Counted from the stretch's first letter, positions 42,028 through 52,961 are shown. The stretch is 64,000 bases of DNA from JAHQVI01 sp050330195 (GCA_050330195.1 JBHJOB010000103.1:14505-78504), one strand, 5' to 3'. Program-made: numbers and translations. Notes: generated by a model not told the origin, from the letters alone.

Positions 42028-44285
42028 GCGAGACGCTTGCCCGATCGGTCGCTGCGCCCGCCCTCGAAATTCGCGGGCTTTCCGTCTTCTATGGCGGCGT
42101 CGAGGCGTTGCACGATCTGGGCTTGCGGCTCGATCGCGGCGTGCTCGCCGTGGTCGGGCGCAACGGCATGGGCAAGACCACGCTCTGCAAGGCTATCATG
42201 GGCCTCGTTCCGGCGCGCTCCGGCTCGATCCGCGCTTACGGCACCGACATAACCGGTCTCGCGCCCAACAGGATCGTACAGGCGTCCGTGGCCTATGTGC
42301 CGCAGGGGAGGCGGGTCTGGCCGTCGCTGACGGTGGACGAACATTTGCGGCTGGTCTTCATCGGCGACAAGGACAGTCCGTGGACGCCGGAACGGGTTTA
42401 CGAGACATTTCCGCGCCTTGGCGAGCGCAAGAAAAGCTACGGCACGCAGCTTTCCGGCGGCGAACAGCAGATGCTCGCTATCGGACGCGGACTGCTTGCC
42501 AATCCGCGCCTGCTGGTCATGGACGAACCGACGGAGGGACTGGCTCCCGTCATCGTCGAGCAGCTTTCCGGCATGTTGCGCGCGCTGGCGGATGAGGGCA
42601 GCATGTCGATCCTGCTGATCGAGCAGAATCTCGGCGTCGCCATGCAGGTCTCCAGCGACATCGCGATCATGATGCATGGCCGGATCGCACGCGAAATGCC
42701 GTCGCGCGAACTGGCGGGCGACGAGGCGCTGCAAAGGCGGCTGCTCGGCGTTGGGCGCGACGAGGACGAGGAAGAGGCGCTGCCGGAGGCAGAAGAAGAA
42801 GCGCCGGGCGTGCATTATATTCAGGTGCAGCGGGAGCATGCCGAAGGAGCGGGCTCGCCGTCTTACGCATTTGCCGGAGGCGCGCAGCCAGCCTATTCCG
42901 CGACGAGCATTCCAAATCGCTGGACGGCGGATAATCGTCCGTCAACATCGTCTTCCTCGTCGGCGTATTCGACGAGAGAGCGCGAAGAAACGGCCCGCCC
43001 TGCATCGCCGGAAATCTCCGCCGTTCCCGTCTCCGCGATGGTCGGTCGCAACGCCTATGTCATCGGCACCTTCGACACGAAGGCCAACGAGTTGACTTTC
43101 CTCAACAATGCGCTGCGCCGCCTCGGCGTGAAGACCGTCACCGTCGATCTCTCGACCAGCGGACGGCCCAGCCCCGCCGATATTTCGCCTACGGAAGTCG
43201 CCCTCCACCATCCGGGCGGCGAAAGCGCCGTTTTCACCGGCGATCGCGGCGCGGCGGTCACGGCGATGGCGGAGGCCGCGTCCCGTTTCATCGCCACGCG
43301 GCGCGACATTGGCGGCGTCATCTCCGCGGGCGGCTCCGGCGGCACCGCTCTCGCCACGGCGGCGATGCGCGTTCTGCCGGTCGGCATTCCGAAATTCATG
43401 GTGTCGACCGTCGCGAGCGGCGACGTCAGCCGCTATGTCGGCCCCTCCGACATCACCATGATGTATTCCGTCACCGACGTGCAGGGCATCAACTCGATCT
43501 CCGAACAGGTGCTCTCCAATGCTGCCCACGCTCTCGGCGGCATGATTGCCCATCAGCGCCGCGACGATCAGCGCGCCTCCACCAAGCCAGCAGTTGGCCT
43601 CACCATGTTCGGGCTGACCACGCCCTGCGTACAGGCGGTCACGGCGGCGCTGCGCGACGATTTCGACTGCCTCGTCTTCCACGCCACTGGCACGGGCGGT
43701 CAGTCCATGGAGAAGCTCGTCGACTCCAACCTGCTCACGGGCGTCATTGACGCGACGACGACGGAAGTTGCCGACCATCTCGTCGGCGGCGTGTTCGCCG
43801 CAGCGCCGGACCGCTTCGGCGCGATCATCCGGTCGCGCGTGCCCTATGTCGGTTCGCTCGGCGCGCTCGACATGGTCAATTTTCACGCCCGCGACACCGT
43901 CCCCGCCCGCTTCGAAGGCCGCAAATTCCACATCCACAACCCGAACGTCACGCTTATGCGGACGACGCCGGATGAAAACGAAGCGATAGGCATGTTCATC
44001 GCCGAGCGCCTCAATCGCATGGAGGGTCCGGTGCGCTTCTTCATACCCGAGGGCGGATTGTCCGGGCTCGACGCGCCGGGGCAACTCTTCCATGACCCGG
44101 CCGCCAACCGCGCGCTGTTCTCGACCATCGAACGCATGTTCGTGCAGACCCAGCGGCGACGGCTGATCAAGCTTCCACATCACATCAACGACCGGTCATT
44201 TGCCGAAGCGCTGGTCAGGAGTTTCCGCGAAATCGCGGCGAGCGGACAGACAATAGAAAGCGAAAGGCTGGCATGGCGCGCATAG
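42024..44285 (+). CDS. Fusion: LivF-type ABC ATPase plus Tm-1-like ATP-binding domain
   Basis: A 753-residue protein with two parts. Residues 1-243 are a complete LivF ATPase: Walker A GRNGMGKT (45-52), signature LSGGE (143-147), Walker B LLVMDE (163-168). Residues 244-338 are an acidic then Ser/Thr/Pro-rich linker. Residues 340-753 are a full Tm-1-like (UPF0261) domain, opening with AYVIGTFDTKANEL and holding the SAGGSGGTALAT nucleotide loop (434-445). In most genomes the Tm-1-like domain is separate. There is no stop or frameshift between the halves, and base composition is even. It overlaps the TIM-barrel gene by 13 bases. The Tm-1 part has no established bacterial function. Confidence 0.9.
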   Translation: MSETLARSVAAPALEIRGLSVFYGGVEALHDLGLRLDRGVLAVVGRNGMGKTTLCKAIMGLVPARSGSIRAYGTDITGLAPNRIVQASVAYVPQGRRVWPSLTVDEHLRLVFIGDKDSPWTPERVYETFPRLGERKKSYGTQLSGGEQQMLAIGRGLLANPRLLVMDEPTEGLAPVIVEQLSGMLRALADEGSMSILLIEQNLGVAMQVSSDIAIMMHGRIAREMPSRELAGDEALQRRLLGVGRDEDEEEALPEAEEEAPGVHYIQVQREHAEGAGSPSYAFAGGAQPAYSATSIPNRWTADNRPSTSSSSSAYSTREREETARPASPEISAVPVSAMVGRNAYVIGTFDTKANELTFLNNALRRLGVKTVTVDLSTSGRPSPADISPTEVALHHPGGESAVFTGDRGAAVTAMAEAASRFIATRRDIGGVISAGGSGGTALATAAMRVLPVGIPKFMVSTVASGDVSRYVGPSDITMMYSVTDVQGINSISEQVLSNAAHALGGMIAHQRRDDQRASTKPAVGLTMFGLTTPCVQAVTAALRDDFDCLVFHATGTGGQSMEKLVDSNLLTGVIDATTTEVADHLVGGVFAAAPDRFGAIIRSRVPYVGSLGALDMVNFHARDTVPARFEGRKFHIHNPNVTLMRTTPDENEAIGMFIAERLNRMEGPVRFFIPEGGLSGLDAPGQLFHDPAANRALFSTIERMFVQTQRRRLIKLPHHINDRSFAEALVRSFREIAASGQTIESERLAWRA

Positions 44286-45118
44286 AACGAGCGGAGATCC
44301 TGAAACGGCTGCGAGGCAAGGTCGAACGCGGCGAAGCCATCGTCGGCGGCGGCGCGGGAACGGGCCTTTCCGCCAAATGCGAGGAGGCGGGCGGGATCGA
44401 CCTGATCGTGATCTACAATTCCGGGCGCTACCGGATGGCCGGGCGCGGCTCGCTTGCCGGATTGATGGCCTATGGCAATGCGAACGACATCGTCGTGGAG
44501 ATGGCGCGCGAAGTCCTGCCTGTCATCGAGCACACGCCGGTTCTCGCCGGCGTCAATGGCACCGACCCGTTCTGCCTGATGGACAGTTTTCTCGACGATC
44601 TGAAGCGCCTCGGCTTTTCCGGTGTGCAGAATTTCCCCACGGTCGGGCTGATCGACGGCATCTTCCGCGCCAATCTCGAAGAGACCGGAATGAGCTATTA
44701 TCTCGAAGTCGAGATGATCCGGAAGGCGCATGACAAGGATATGCTGACCACCCCCTATGTCTTCTCCGAAGCCGACGCCGAAGCAATGGCTGAAGCAGGC
44801 GCGGACATTCTCGTCTGCCACCTCGGCCTGACGACGGGCGGTTCCATCGGCGCGGAAACTGCGCTGAAGCTTGAGGACTGTCCGGCCATTGTCGATAGCT
44901 GGGCGGCGGCGGCGCGGCGCGTGCGCGAGGATGTGCTTATCCTCGTTCATGGCGGTCCGGTCGCGCAACCGGAGGATGCTGAATTCGTGCTGTCTCGCTC
45001 GGAGCTGGCCCAGGGCTTTTACGGCGCATCCTCCATGGAGCGGCTTCCGACCGAAGCAGCGCTCACGGAGCAAACGATGAAATTCATGGCGATCCAGCGC
45101 CAGAAAACGTCAAATTAA
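44273..45118 (+). CDS. TIM-barrel protein of the phosphoenolpyruvate hydrolase family
   Basis: A 281-residue protein matching the TIM-barrel 'signal transduction'/PEP-hydrolase-like family. Family blocks are IVGGGAGTGLSAKCEEAGGIDLIVIYNSGRYRMAG, VLAGVNGTDPF, GVQNFPTVGLIDG and the C-terminal QGFYGASSMERLPTE. This is the same domain that forms the C-terminal half of the plant Tm-1 protein, and here it directly follows the Tm-1-like domain with a 13-base overlap. A C-C bond or PEP-type hydrolase reaction is suspected from the family name only. Confidence 0.88.
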   Translation: MARIERAEILKRLRGKVERGEAIVGGGAGTGLSAKCEEAGGIDLIVIYNSGRYRMAGRGSLAGLMAYGNANDIVVEMAREVLPVIEHTPVLAGVNGTDPFCLMDSFLDDLKRLGFSGVQNFPTVGLIDGIFRANLEETGMSYYLEVEMIRKAHDKDMLTTPYVFSEADAEAMAEAGADILVCHLGLTTGGSIGAETALKLEDCPAIVDSWAAAARRVREDVLILVHGGPVAQPEDAEFVLSRSELAQGFYGASSMERLPTEAALTEQTMKFMAIQRQKTSN

Positions 45119-45143
45119 CCAAGGGGGGCGTTGGGAGAAAGAT

Positions 45144-46895
45144 ATGTCCGGGGACTTATCGGGAAACGCAATCTTCTGGCTGATTGTGGCGATCATCGCG
45201 ATCGTCATCATCGCCTACATCTTTTATCTGTTCTATCGCCGCTCGACGAAGGAAACTGCGTTCGTGCGAACCGGCCTTGGTGGCCAGAAGGTCGTCATCA
45301 ATGGCGGTGCGTTCGTCATTCCGATCTTTCATGATGTGACGCCGGTTTTCATGCGCACCCATCGTATGGTCGTGCAATGCGTGCGCGACCGGGCGGTGAT
45401 CTCGAAGGACCGGATGCGCGTCGATGTCAGCGCCGAATTTTACGTTCGGGTGGTGCCGACACAGGATGGCGTATCCTCAGCCGCGCAGACGCTCGGACGG
45501 CGCAGCATGGAGACCGAAGCGCTGCGCGAACTGGTCGAAGGCCGCTTCGTCGATATTCTGCGCTCGGTCGCCGCCGAGATGACGATGGAGGAACTGCACG
45601 AGCAGCGCAGCGAATATGCGCGCCGCGTGCGCGAGGCGGTCGTCGAGCCGCTGACCAGGAGCGGACTTGAAGCCGAAGCCGTATCGCTGACCAGCCTCGA
45701 CCAGACCAATATGGAATTCTTCAACCCCTCCAACGCCTTCGACGCGGAAGGTCTCACCCGCCTCACCGAGCAGATCGAACAGCGCAAGAAACGCCGCAAC
45801 GACATCGAGCAGGACACGCTGATCGCTATTCGTCAGAAAAATCTGGAGACGGAGAAACTCGCCCTCGATATCGACCGGGACACGCAATATGCCCGGCTCG
45901 AACAGGAGCGCGAGATCGGCGTGCAGGAAGCCACGCAACGCGCCGAACTGGCCCGCCAGCGTGCGGCCCGCGAGCTTGAGACGGAGCAGGCGCAGATTTC
46001 GCTCCGTGAAGGCGTCGAGCGCTCCCGCATCGCGCAGGAACTCGCCATCGAGCAGCAGAAGATCCGCCGCGAGGTGGAGTTGCAGCGGCTTGAAGTCGAG
46101 CGGCGCATGTCGCTGGAGCTCGCCGAGCAGAAACGCGCCATCGCCATCGCCAACCAGTCGCGCGAGCAGCATGAGGCGCAGGCGGAAGCCGAGACGGCGC
46201 GCGCTCTGGCGATCACGGCGGAGGAGAATGTCTTCACCTCGCGCGAAGTTGCTGTTGCCGAACGACGCAAACAGATCGAGCTGATCGCGGCGCAACAGGA
46301 TGCTGAGCAAAGTTCCACCCGCCTGCTGATTGGAGCAAGGGCCGAACGCGAAGCGGCCGAAAGCCGGGCGCAGGCGGCACGCATCGAAGCCGAGGGCAGC
46401 GCGGAGGCAGAGAAGATCCGCGCGCTTGCGGCAAGGCTGCGGCATGAGGTCGAGGCGGAAGGCCAGCGCCTGATGAACGAGGCGCAGAACACGCTTTCCC
46501 CCGAAGCCCGGGCCGGCGCGTTGCGGCGCTTCCTCGTCGAACGGCTCGACTCGATCATCCGCGAGAGCGTCAAGCCGATGGAAAGGATCAACGAAATCAA
46601 GATACTGCATGTGGATGGCCTGCTGGGCGGCGGGGCGCAGAAGAATACCGACAGCCGCTATCACTCCAACGGGCTCGGCGACGAGGTCGTGAACAGCGCG
46701 CTGCGTTACCGGGCGCAGGCGCCGCTGATCGACAAGCTGCTCAAGGAGGTCGGCCTGCCCGGAGGCGACGTCAACTCGCTCAGCGGTGGCGATCTGCAGA
46801 AGCTGCTGGGTCTTGGTGAGACGAGCAGCGGCGGCAAACAGCTCGACATGCTGGACGATATGGAAGGCAATCCGCCCTCGGATTATCGAAACTAG
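45144..46895 (+). CDS. Flotillin-like SPFH-domain membrane protein
   Basis: A 583-residue protein with a single N-terminal membrane span (about 11-32), an SPFH/PHB domain (about 35-190, with GLGGQKVVINGGAFVIPIFHDV and VDVSAEFYVRV) and a very long Glu/Arg/Gln-rich coiled coil (about 205-430) before a C-terminal oligomerisation region. This is the YqiK/flotillin layout; such proteins form membrane microdomain scaffolds. Bacterial flotillins are usually paired with an NfeD-like gene, which is not present here. It follows the TIM-barrel gene by 25 bases. Confidence 0.9.
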   Translation: MSGDLSGNAIFWLIVAIIAIVIIAYIFYLFYRRSTKETAFVRTGLGGQKVVINGGAFVIPIFHDVTPVFMRTHRMVVQCVRDRAVISKDRMRVDVSAEFYVRVVPTQDGVSSAAQTLGRRSMETEALRELVEGRFVDILRSVAAEMTMEELHEQRSEYARRVREAVVEPLTRSGLEAEAVSLTSLDQTNMEFFNPSNAFDAEGLTRLTEQIEQRKKRRNDIEQDTLIAIRQKNLETEKLALDIDRDTQYARLEQEREIGVQEATQRAELARQRAARELETEQAQISLREGVERSRIAQELAIEQQKIRREVELQRLEVERRMSLELAEQKRAIAIANQSREQHEAQAEAETARALAITAEENVFTSREVAVAERRKQIELIAAQQDAEQSSTRLLIGARAEREAAESRAQAARIEAEGSAEAEKIRALAARLRHEVEAEGQRLMNEAQNTLSPEARAGALRRFLVERLDSIIRESVKPMERINEIKILHVDGLLGGGAQKNTDSRYHSNGLGDEVVNSALRYRAQAPLIDKLLKEVGLPGGDVNSLSGGDLQKLLGLGETSSGGKQLDMLDDMEGNPPSDYRN

Positions 46896-46981
46896 CTTGA
46901 GAACCGACAAGATGGACACCATCCCCGCGTTCGTGGGGGCAAGCTTTTCGGAAGAATTGAGCGCAATACAAAGAATCTTCT

Positions 46982-47434
46982 ATGGTCAAAGTCTACACAT
47001 CCAGCGTAATCGACGCGCCCGCCACGCAGGTCTGGGAGCGCATCCGCGATTTCAACGGCCTGCCGTCCTGGCATCCGGGCATCGCGGAAAGCCGTATCGA
47101 GCTGGGCCAGCCCTCCGACAAGGTCGGCTGCATCCGCAATTTCACGCTGAAAGACGGCGGACGCATCCGCGAGCAGCTTCTGGCGCTGTCGGATTACGAT
47201 TTCTCGGTGACCTATTCGATCCTCGAAAGTCCGATGGGCGTGGAGAATTACATCGCGACGCTGAAGCTTACACCGATCACGGACGGCAATCGCTGCTTCG
47301 CCGAATGGAGCGCGGAGTTCGATTGTGCCCCGGCGCGGGAGCGCGAACTGGCGCAGAATATCGGGCAGGGCGTGTTTCAGGGCGGGTTCGACGCGCTGAA
47401 ACAGATCGTGTCGAGCCAGCGGCGCGTTTCCTGA
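46982..47434 (+). CDS. SRPBCC-family protein
   Basis: A 150-residue START/Bet v1-like (polyketide cyclase type) protein with the N-terminal strand VYTSSVIDAPATQVWERIRDFNGLPSWHPGI and the C-terminal long helix ending FQGGFDALKQIV. The fold binds hydrophobic small ligands; some members are hydrolases or cyclases. It is about 40-50 percent alike by eye to the N-terminal domain of the next gene, so the two are probably tandem duplicates. It lies 86 bases after the flotillin gene, a gap with a small CCCCGC-type hairpin near 46925-46938. Confidence 0.85.
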   Translation: MVKVYTSSVIDAPATQVWERIRDFNGLPSWHPGIAESRIELGQPSDKVGCIRNFTLKDGGRIREQLLALSDYDFSVTYSILESPMGVENYIATLKLTPITDGNRCFAEWSAEFDCAPARERELAQNIGQGVFQGGFDALKQIVSSQRRVS

Positions 47435-47447
47435 TGCTGCGGGCCCA

Positions 47448-48965
47448 ATGATCAAGGTCACGCGCAGCACGATCATCGACGCGCCCATCGAGGCAGTGTG
47501 GGAAATCCTGCGCGACTTCAACAGCTATGAACACTGGCATCCCGCCATCAGCGCCAGTCAGATCGAGGGGCGGCGCGCGTCCGATCAGGTTGGCAGCGTG
47601 CGCGATTTTCAGCTTGCGGACGGCGGGGGCGGTCTGCGCGAGCAGCTTCTGTCGCTTTCCGACCGTGACCGTACGCTGAGCTATTGCATTCTTGACGCGC
47701 CGATCCCGCTGAAGAATTACGTCGCCACGATCAGACTGCGCCCGGTGACGGATGGCGGCGCGACCTTCTGGCAATGGGAAGGCCGCTTCGATGCGCCGCC
47801 CGGCCGTGAAGATGAGCTGAGGGAGTTGGTCGGGTGGGATATTTATGAGGCCGGGTTCGCGGCATTGAAGCGCCTGCTCGGGCGAAATAGTGCAACACAG
47901 GCACGTGGCGACCGGATTTCCCCCGCAGGCGGAGCGTCCGTGACTGTCCACCGGCCGGCCATGTCCGCGTCGTCCGGCGAAACCTTGAAAGCGGGCGCCA
48001 TCGTCGTGCCCGCCTATGGCGGCGCGGACAAGCTCGAATGGCGCGACGTCTCCGTCCCGCCGCCCGGTCCCGGCGAAGTCCGCCTGCGCCACACCGCCAT
48101 CGGCGTGAACTATATCGACATCTACTGCCGCACCGGCTATTTCGACCTGCTCACGCCGCCCGGCGTGCCCGGCATGGAAGCGGCCGGCGTCGTCATGGAC
48201 GTCGGCGAGGGCGTGCGCGATCTGGAGTCCGGCGACCGCGTGGCCTATGCCTGCGCACCCGTCGGAGCCTATGCCGAAATGCGGACGATGAGCGCGGAAC
48301 TGCTCGTGCCGCTCCCGGCGGATATCGGCGACGAACTCGCCGCCGCAGCCATGCTCAAGGGCATGAGTGCGGAATTCCTGCTGCACAGGGCGCACCGGCT
48401 GCGCGAGGGCGAAACCGTGCTGGTTCACGCCGCCGCCGGAGGGGTCGGCCAGTTGCTCTGCCAATGGGCGCGGGCGCTCGGCGCGACCGTGATCGGCACG
48501 GCGGGCAGCGCCGTAAAGGCAAGGATTGCACGCGAGGCCGGTTGCGCGCACGCCATCGTCTATACGGAGGAGGATTTCGTCGCCCGCGTGAAGGAGATTA
48601 CCGGCGGACGCGGCGCGGATGTGATCTATGACGCCGTCGGCCGCGACACGCTCGACCGCTCCTATGCCTGCCTCGCCACTTGCGGCCATCTCGTCAGCTT
48701 CGGCCAGGCATCCGGCCCGATCCCGCCCATCGATATTGCATCCTATGCCGGGAAGTCCGCGAAGATCTCCCGGCCGAATTTCGCGCATTACACCGACACG
48801 CCGGAGAAGGTCCGTTCGATTACGGATAATTTGTTCCGGGCACTGCGGACGGGTGTGTTGCGTGTGAATACAAGGCTGCGCTTGCCACTGCGCGAGGCCA
48901 CCGAGGCGCATCGAGCGCTTGAGGGGCGGCGGACGAGTGGGTCGATTGCGTTGATTGCAGATTAA
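47448..48965 (+). CDS. Fusion: SRPBCC domain plus quinone oxidoreductase (MDR family)
   Basis: A 505-residue two-domain protein. Residues 1-145 are an SRPBCC domain (TRSTIIDAPIEAVWEILRDFNSYEHWHPAI). A 30-residue linker follows. Residues 178-505 are a zinc-independent quinone oxidoreductase of the medium-chain dehydrogenase family, with GVNYIDIYCRTG, PGMEAAGVVMDVG and the NADPH loop AAAGGVGQL (328-336). M172 (47961) could be a remnant start of a once separate oxidoreductase. The gene lies 13 bases after the SRPBCC gene and closes the catabolic run; after it GC content falls sharply. Confidence 0.88.
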   Translation: MIKVTRSTIIDAPIEAVWEILRDFNSYEHWHPAISASQIEGRRASDQVGSVRDFQLADGGGGLREQLLSLSDRDRTLSYCILDAPIPLKNYVATIRLRPVTDGGATFWQWEGRFDAPPGREDELRELVGWDIYEAGFAALKRLLGRNSATQARGDRISPAGGASVTVHRPAMSASSGETLKAGAIVVPAYGGADKLEWRDVSVPPPGPGEVRLRHTAIGVNYIDIYCRTGYFDLLTPPGVPGMEAAGVVMDVGEGVRDLESGDRVAYACAPVGAYAEMRTMSAELLVPLPADIGDELAAAAMLKGMSAEFLLHRAHRLREGETVLVHAAAGGVGQLLCQWARALGATVIGTAGSAVKARIAREAGCAHAIVYTEEDFVARVKEITGGRGADVIYDAVGRDTLDRSYACLATCGHLVSFGQASGPIPPIDIASYAGKSAKISRPNFAHYTDTPEKVRSITDNLFRALRTGVLRVNTRLRLPLREATEAHRALEGRRTSGSIALIAD

Positions 48966-49199
48966 TTATCATCGGCGATGCTGCGTGCGTCATGTCACCG
49001 CGTCAGCATCAATCTCGCCAATCAGGATGCGGTTGCACCGCTCCCATCCGCTAATCGCCGCCGGTGCCGCTCGAAGCGTATGCTTGCATGCGTGTGAACG
49101 CCCGCTTTGTTGACTTCTAGGATGCTTAGCTTGTTTCATGCGTGTGATTCTTGCGTTAAACAACCAAATCAAATTTACAATTGGGCAAGGGGAGCCGAA

Positions 49200-49508
49200 A
49201 TGGGAGAACCCGATAAGGTAATTATAAAAATTGATAAGCGTAGTAAAAACATTTACTTCATGAAAGAAATCGATTTTTATAACGATAAAGATGAACACAA
49301 AAAAGAAGAACGTCAACAAAAAAAAGAATCACAAGATAATTTTAAAAAAATAATAACTAATTACATACGATCAATAGAGGCTTTTAAGAAGGCAGGGCTC
49401 ACAATTAATAATGTTTCTCCAGTGATTATATCAATAATCATAAAGGACACTTTGCTTCCAATCATTTCAAGAGACAAAAAGCACAGAATTAACAATCGGG
49501 ACCCATGA
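49200..49508 (+). CDS. N-terminal part of a frameshifted HEPN-type gene
   Basis: A 102-residue Lys-rich, low-GC frame starting at ATG 49200 after GGGGAG. It reads MGEPDKVIIKIDKRSKNIYFM and ends at 49508, just after a five-A run at 49476-49480. Removing one A there joins it in frame with the protein at 49567 through a natural-looking sequence (STELTIGTHEFHITVDEF). I therefore take it as the front half of one broken or shifted gene. No family was recognised for this half. Codon use differs strongly from neighbouring genes, indicating transfer. Confidence 0.55.
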   Translation: MGEPDKVIIKIDKRSKNIYFMKEIDFYNDKDEHKKEERQQKKESQDNFKKIITNYIRSIEAFKKAGLTINNVSPVIISIIIKDTLLPIISRDKKHRINNRDP

Positions 49509-49566
49509 ATTTCACATAACCGTTGATGAATTTAAAGAAATTCAAGAACATATTGACGAAATTAAT

Positions 49567-50574
49567 ATGTTCTCTCGCTTTTCAACAATATTACCCAAAA
49601 TATTGATTATTGGACTTGTAAGTGTGTATGATGGGCTCGTTGGAGCACTAATTGAAGAATGTTTGCGCAGAAAACCAAATGTTATTGAAGCTACTGAAAA
49701 AAACATACCCTTTAGCAAGATATTGCAATTTAAATCCATTGATGATGCTCAAGAATACATAATCAGACGTGAAGTAGAGTCGGTTACAAGAGAGAATCAC
49801 ACAAGTCACCTTGATTGGTTCAAAAAGCGGTTTGGCTTTAATATCACCCCTGATAAAAAGCTTCTTTCGAGATTCGTAGAAATATGCGAGCGTAGACATC
49901 TTTTCACTCACGCTGATGGCCGAGTAAACGAACGTTACCTAGAACAATTCAAAAACAACGAATTAGATGATCGAAAAGGTGTTACAGTAGGACAGAAGCT
50001 TTCTGTCTCCGCGTCTTATTACAAGGAAGCGATTGATACTTTTTTTGAATTTGGCATAAAATTGGGAATTGTTTGCTGGAGAGAAATTATTTCCCAAAAT
50101 ACTCAGGATGCAGATTTACTTTTGAACGAGGTATCTTACGATTTAATTAAACAAAAAGAGTACCATCTTGCGCAAAGAATTCTTGAATTTGCACTTAGCA
50201 TGAAAAAAATATATTCTGAAGAAATAAAAAGAATGTATTGTGTGAATTTAGCAAATGCATATAAGTTGTCTAACGAACCGCAAAAAAGCAATGAACTGCT
50301 GGATCGATATGATTGGTCTGCTTCAAACTATGATTTTAAAATTTCTGTAGCTGCAATAAAAGATGAAGTTGAAGTAGTTTGTGAACTTATGACGAAACCA
50401 ACAGATTTTGAAAAAGAAAACTTTCACGAATGGCCCGTATTTGAAACCATTAAAAAGAATAAAAAATTTATTGAAGCATACGAAAAAGTCTACGGGGTTC
50501 CATTTGAGTTAGAGGAATTGGTTTCTGATGTTAAGGATTCGAAACTAGATAAAAGTGAAGATTTGGAAGATTGA
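49567..50574 (+). CDS. HEPN-domain-like protein, C-terminal part of a frameshifted gene
   Basis: A 335-residue AT-rich frame. Residues about 20-160 look like a HEPN domain: R110-H-L-F-T-H115 in CERRHLFTHADGRVNERYL is the RNase-type R-x4-H motif, followed by an alpha-helical region. Residues about 190-300 are helical repeats resembling TPRs. The ATG at 49567 has no Shine-Dalgarno sequence, and the frame is open upstream to 49444, supporting a joined product with 49200-49508 (about 457 residues in all). HEPN proteins are often toxins or RNases of defence systems; that role here is inference. Confidence 0.55.
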   Translation: MFSRFSTILPKILIIGLVSVYDGLVGALIEECLRRKPNVIEATEKNIPFSKILQFKSIDDAQEYIIRREVESVTRENHTSHLDWFKKRFGFNITPDKKLLSRFVEICERRHLFTHADGRVNERYLEQFKNNELDDRKGVTVGQKLSVSASYYKEAIDTFFEFGIKLGIVCWREIISQNTQDADLLLNEVSYDLIKQKEYHLAQRILEFALSMKKIYSEEIKRMYCVNLANAYKLSNEPQKSNELLDRYDWSASNYDFKISVAAIKDEVEVVCELMTKPTDFEKENFHEWPVFETIKKNKKFIEAYEKVYGVPFELEELVSDVKDSKLDKSEDLED

Positions 50575-50594
50575 ACCTGAAGGTGTGGTCACCC

Positions 50595-52961
<2,367 letters not shown>

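Noticed and set aside
42267..44285. Assembly artefact joining livF and the Tm-1-like gene
   Set aside because: The frame, codon use and GC content run smoothly through the linker and the next gene overlaps normally; a resequencing check is still listed.
45477..46922. A 481-codon minus-strand frame opposite the flotillin gene
   Set aside because: It mirrors the coiled-coil codon pattern of the plus-strand gene; the SPFH protein has clear domains and a ribosome site.
49476..49508. A dnaX-type -1 frameshift at the A run
   Set aside because: The downstream frame needs +1, not -1, and the preceding base is C, so the run is not an A-AAA-AAG heptamer.
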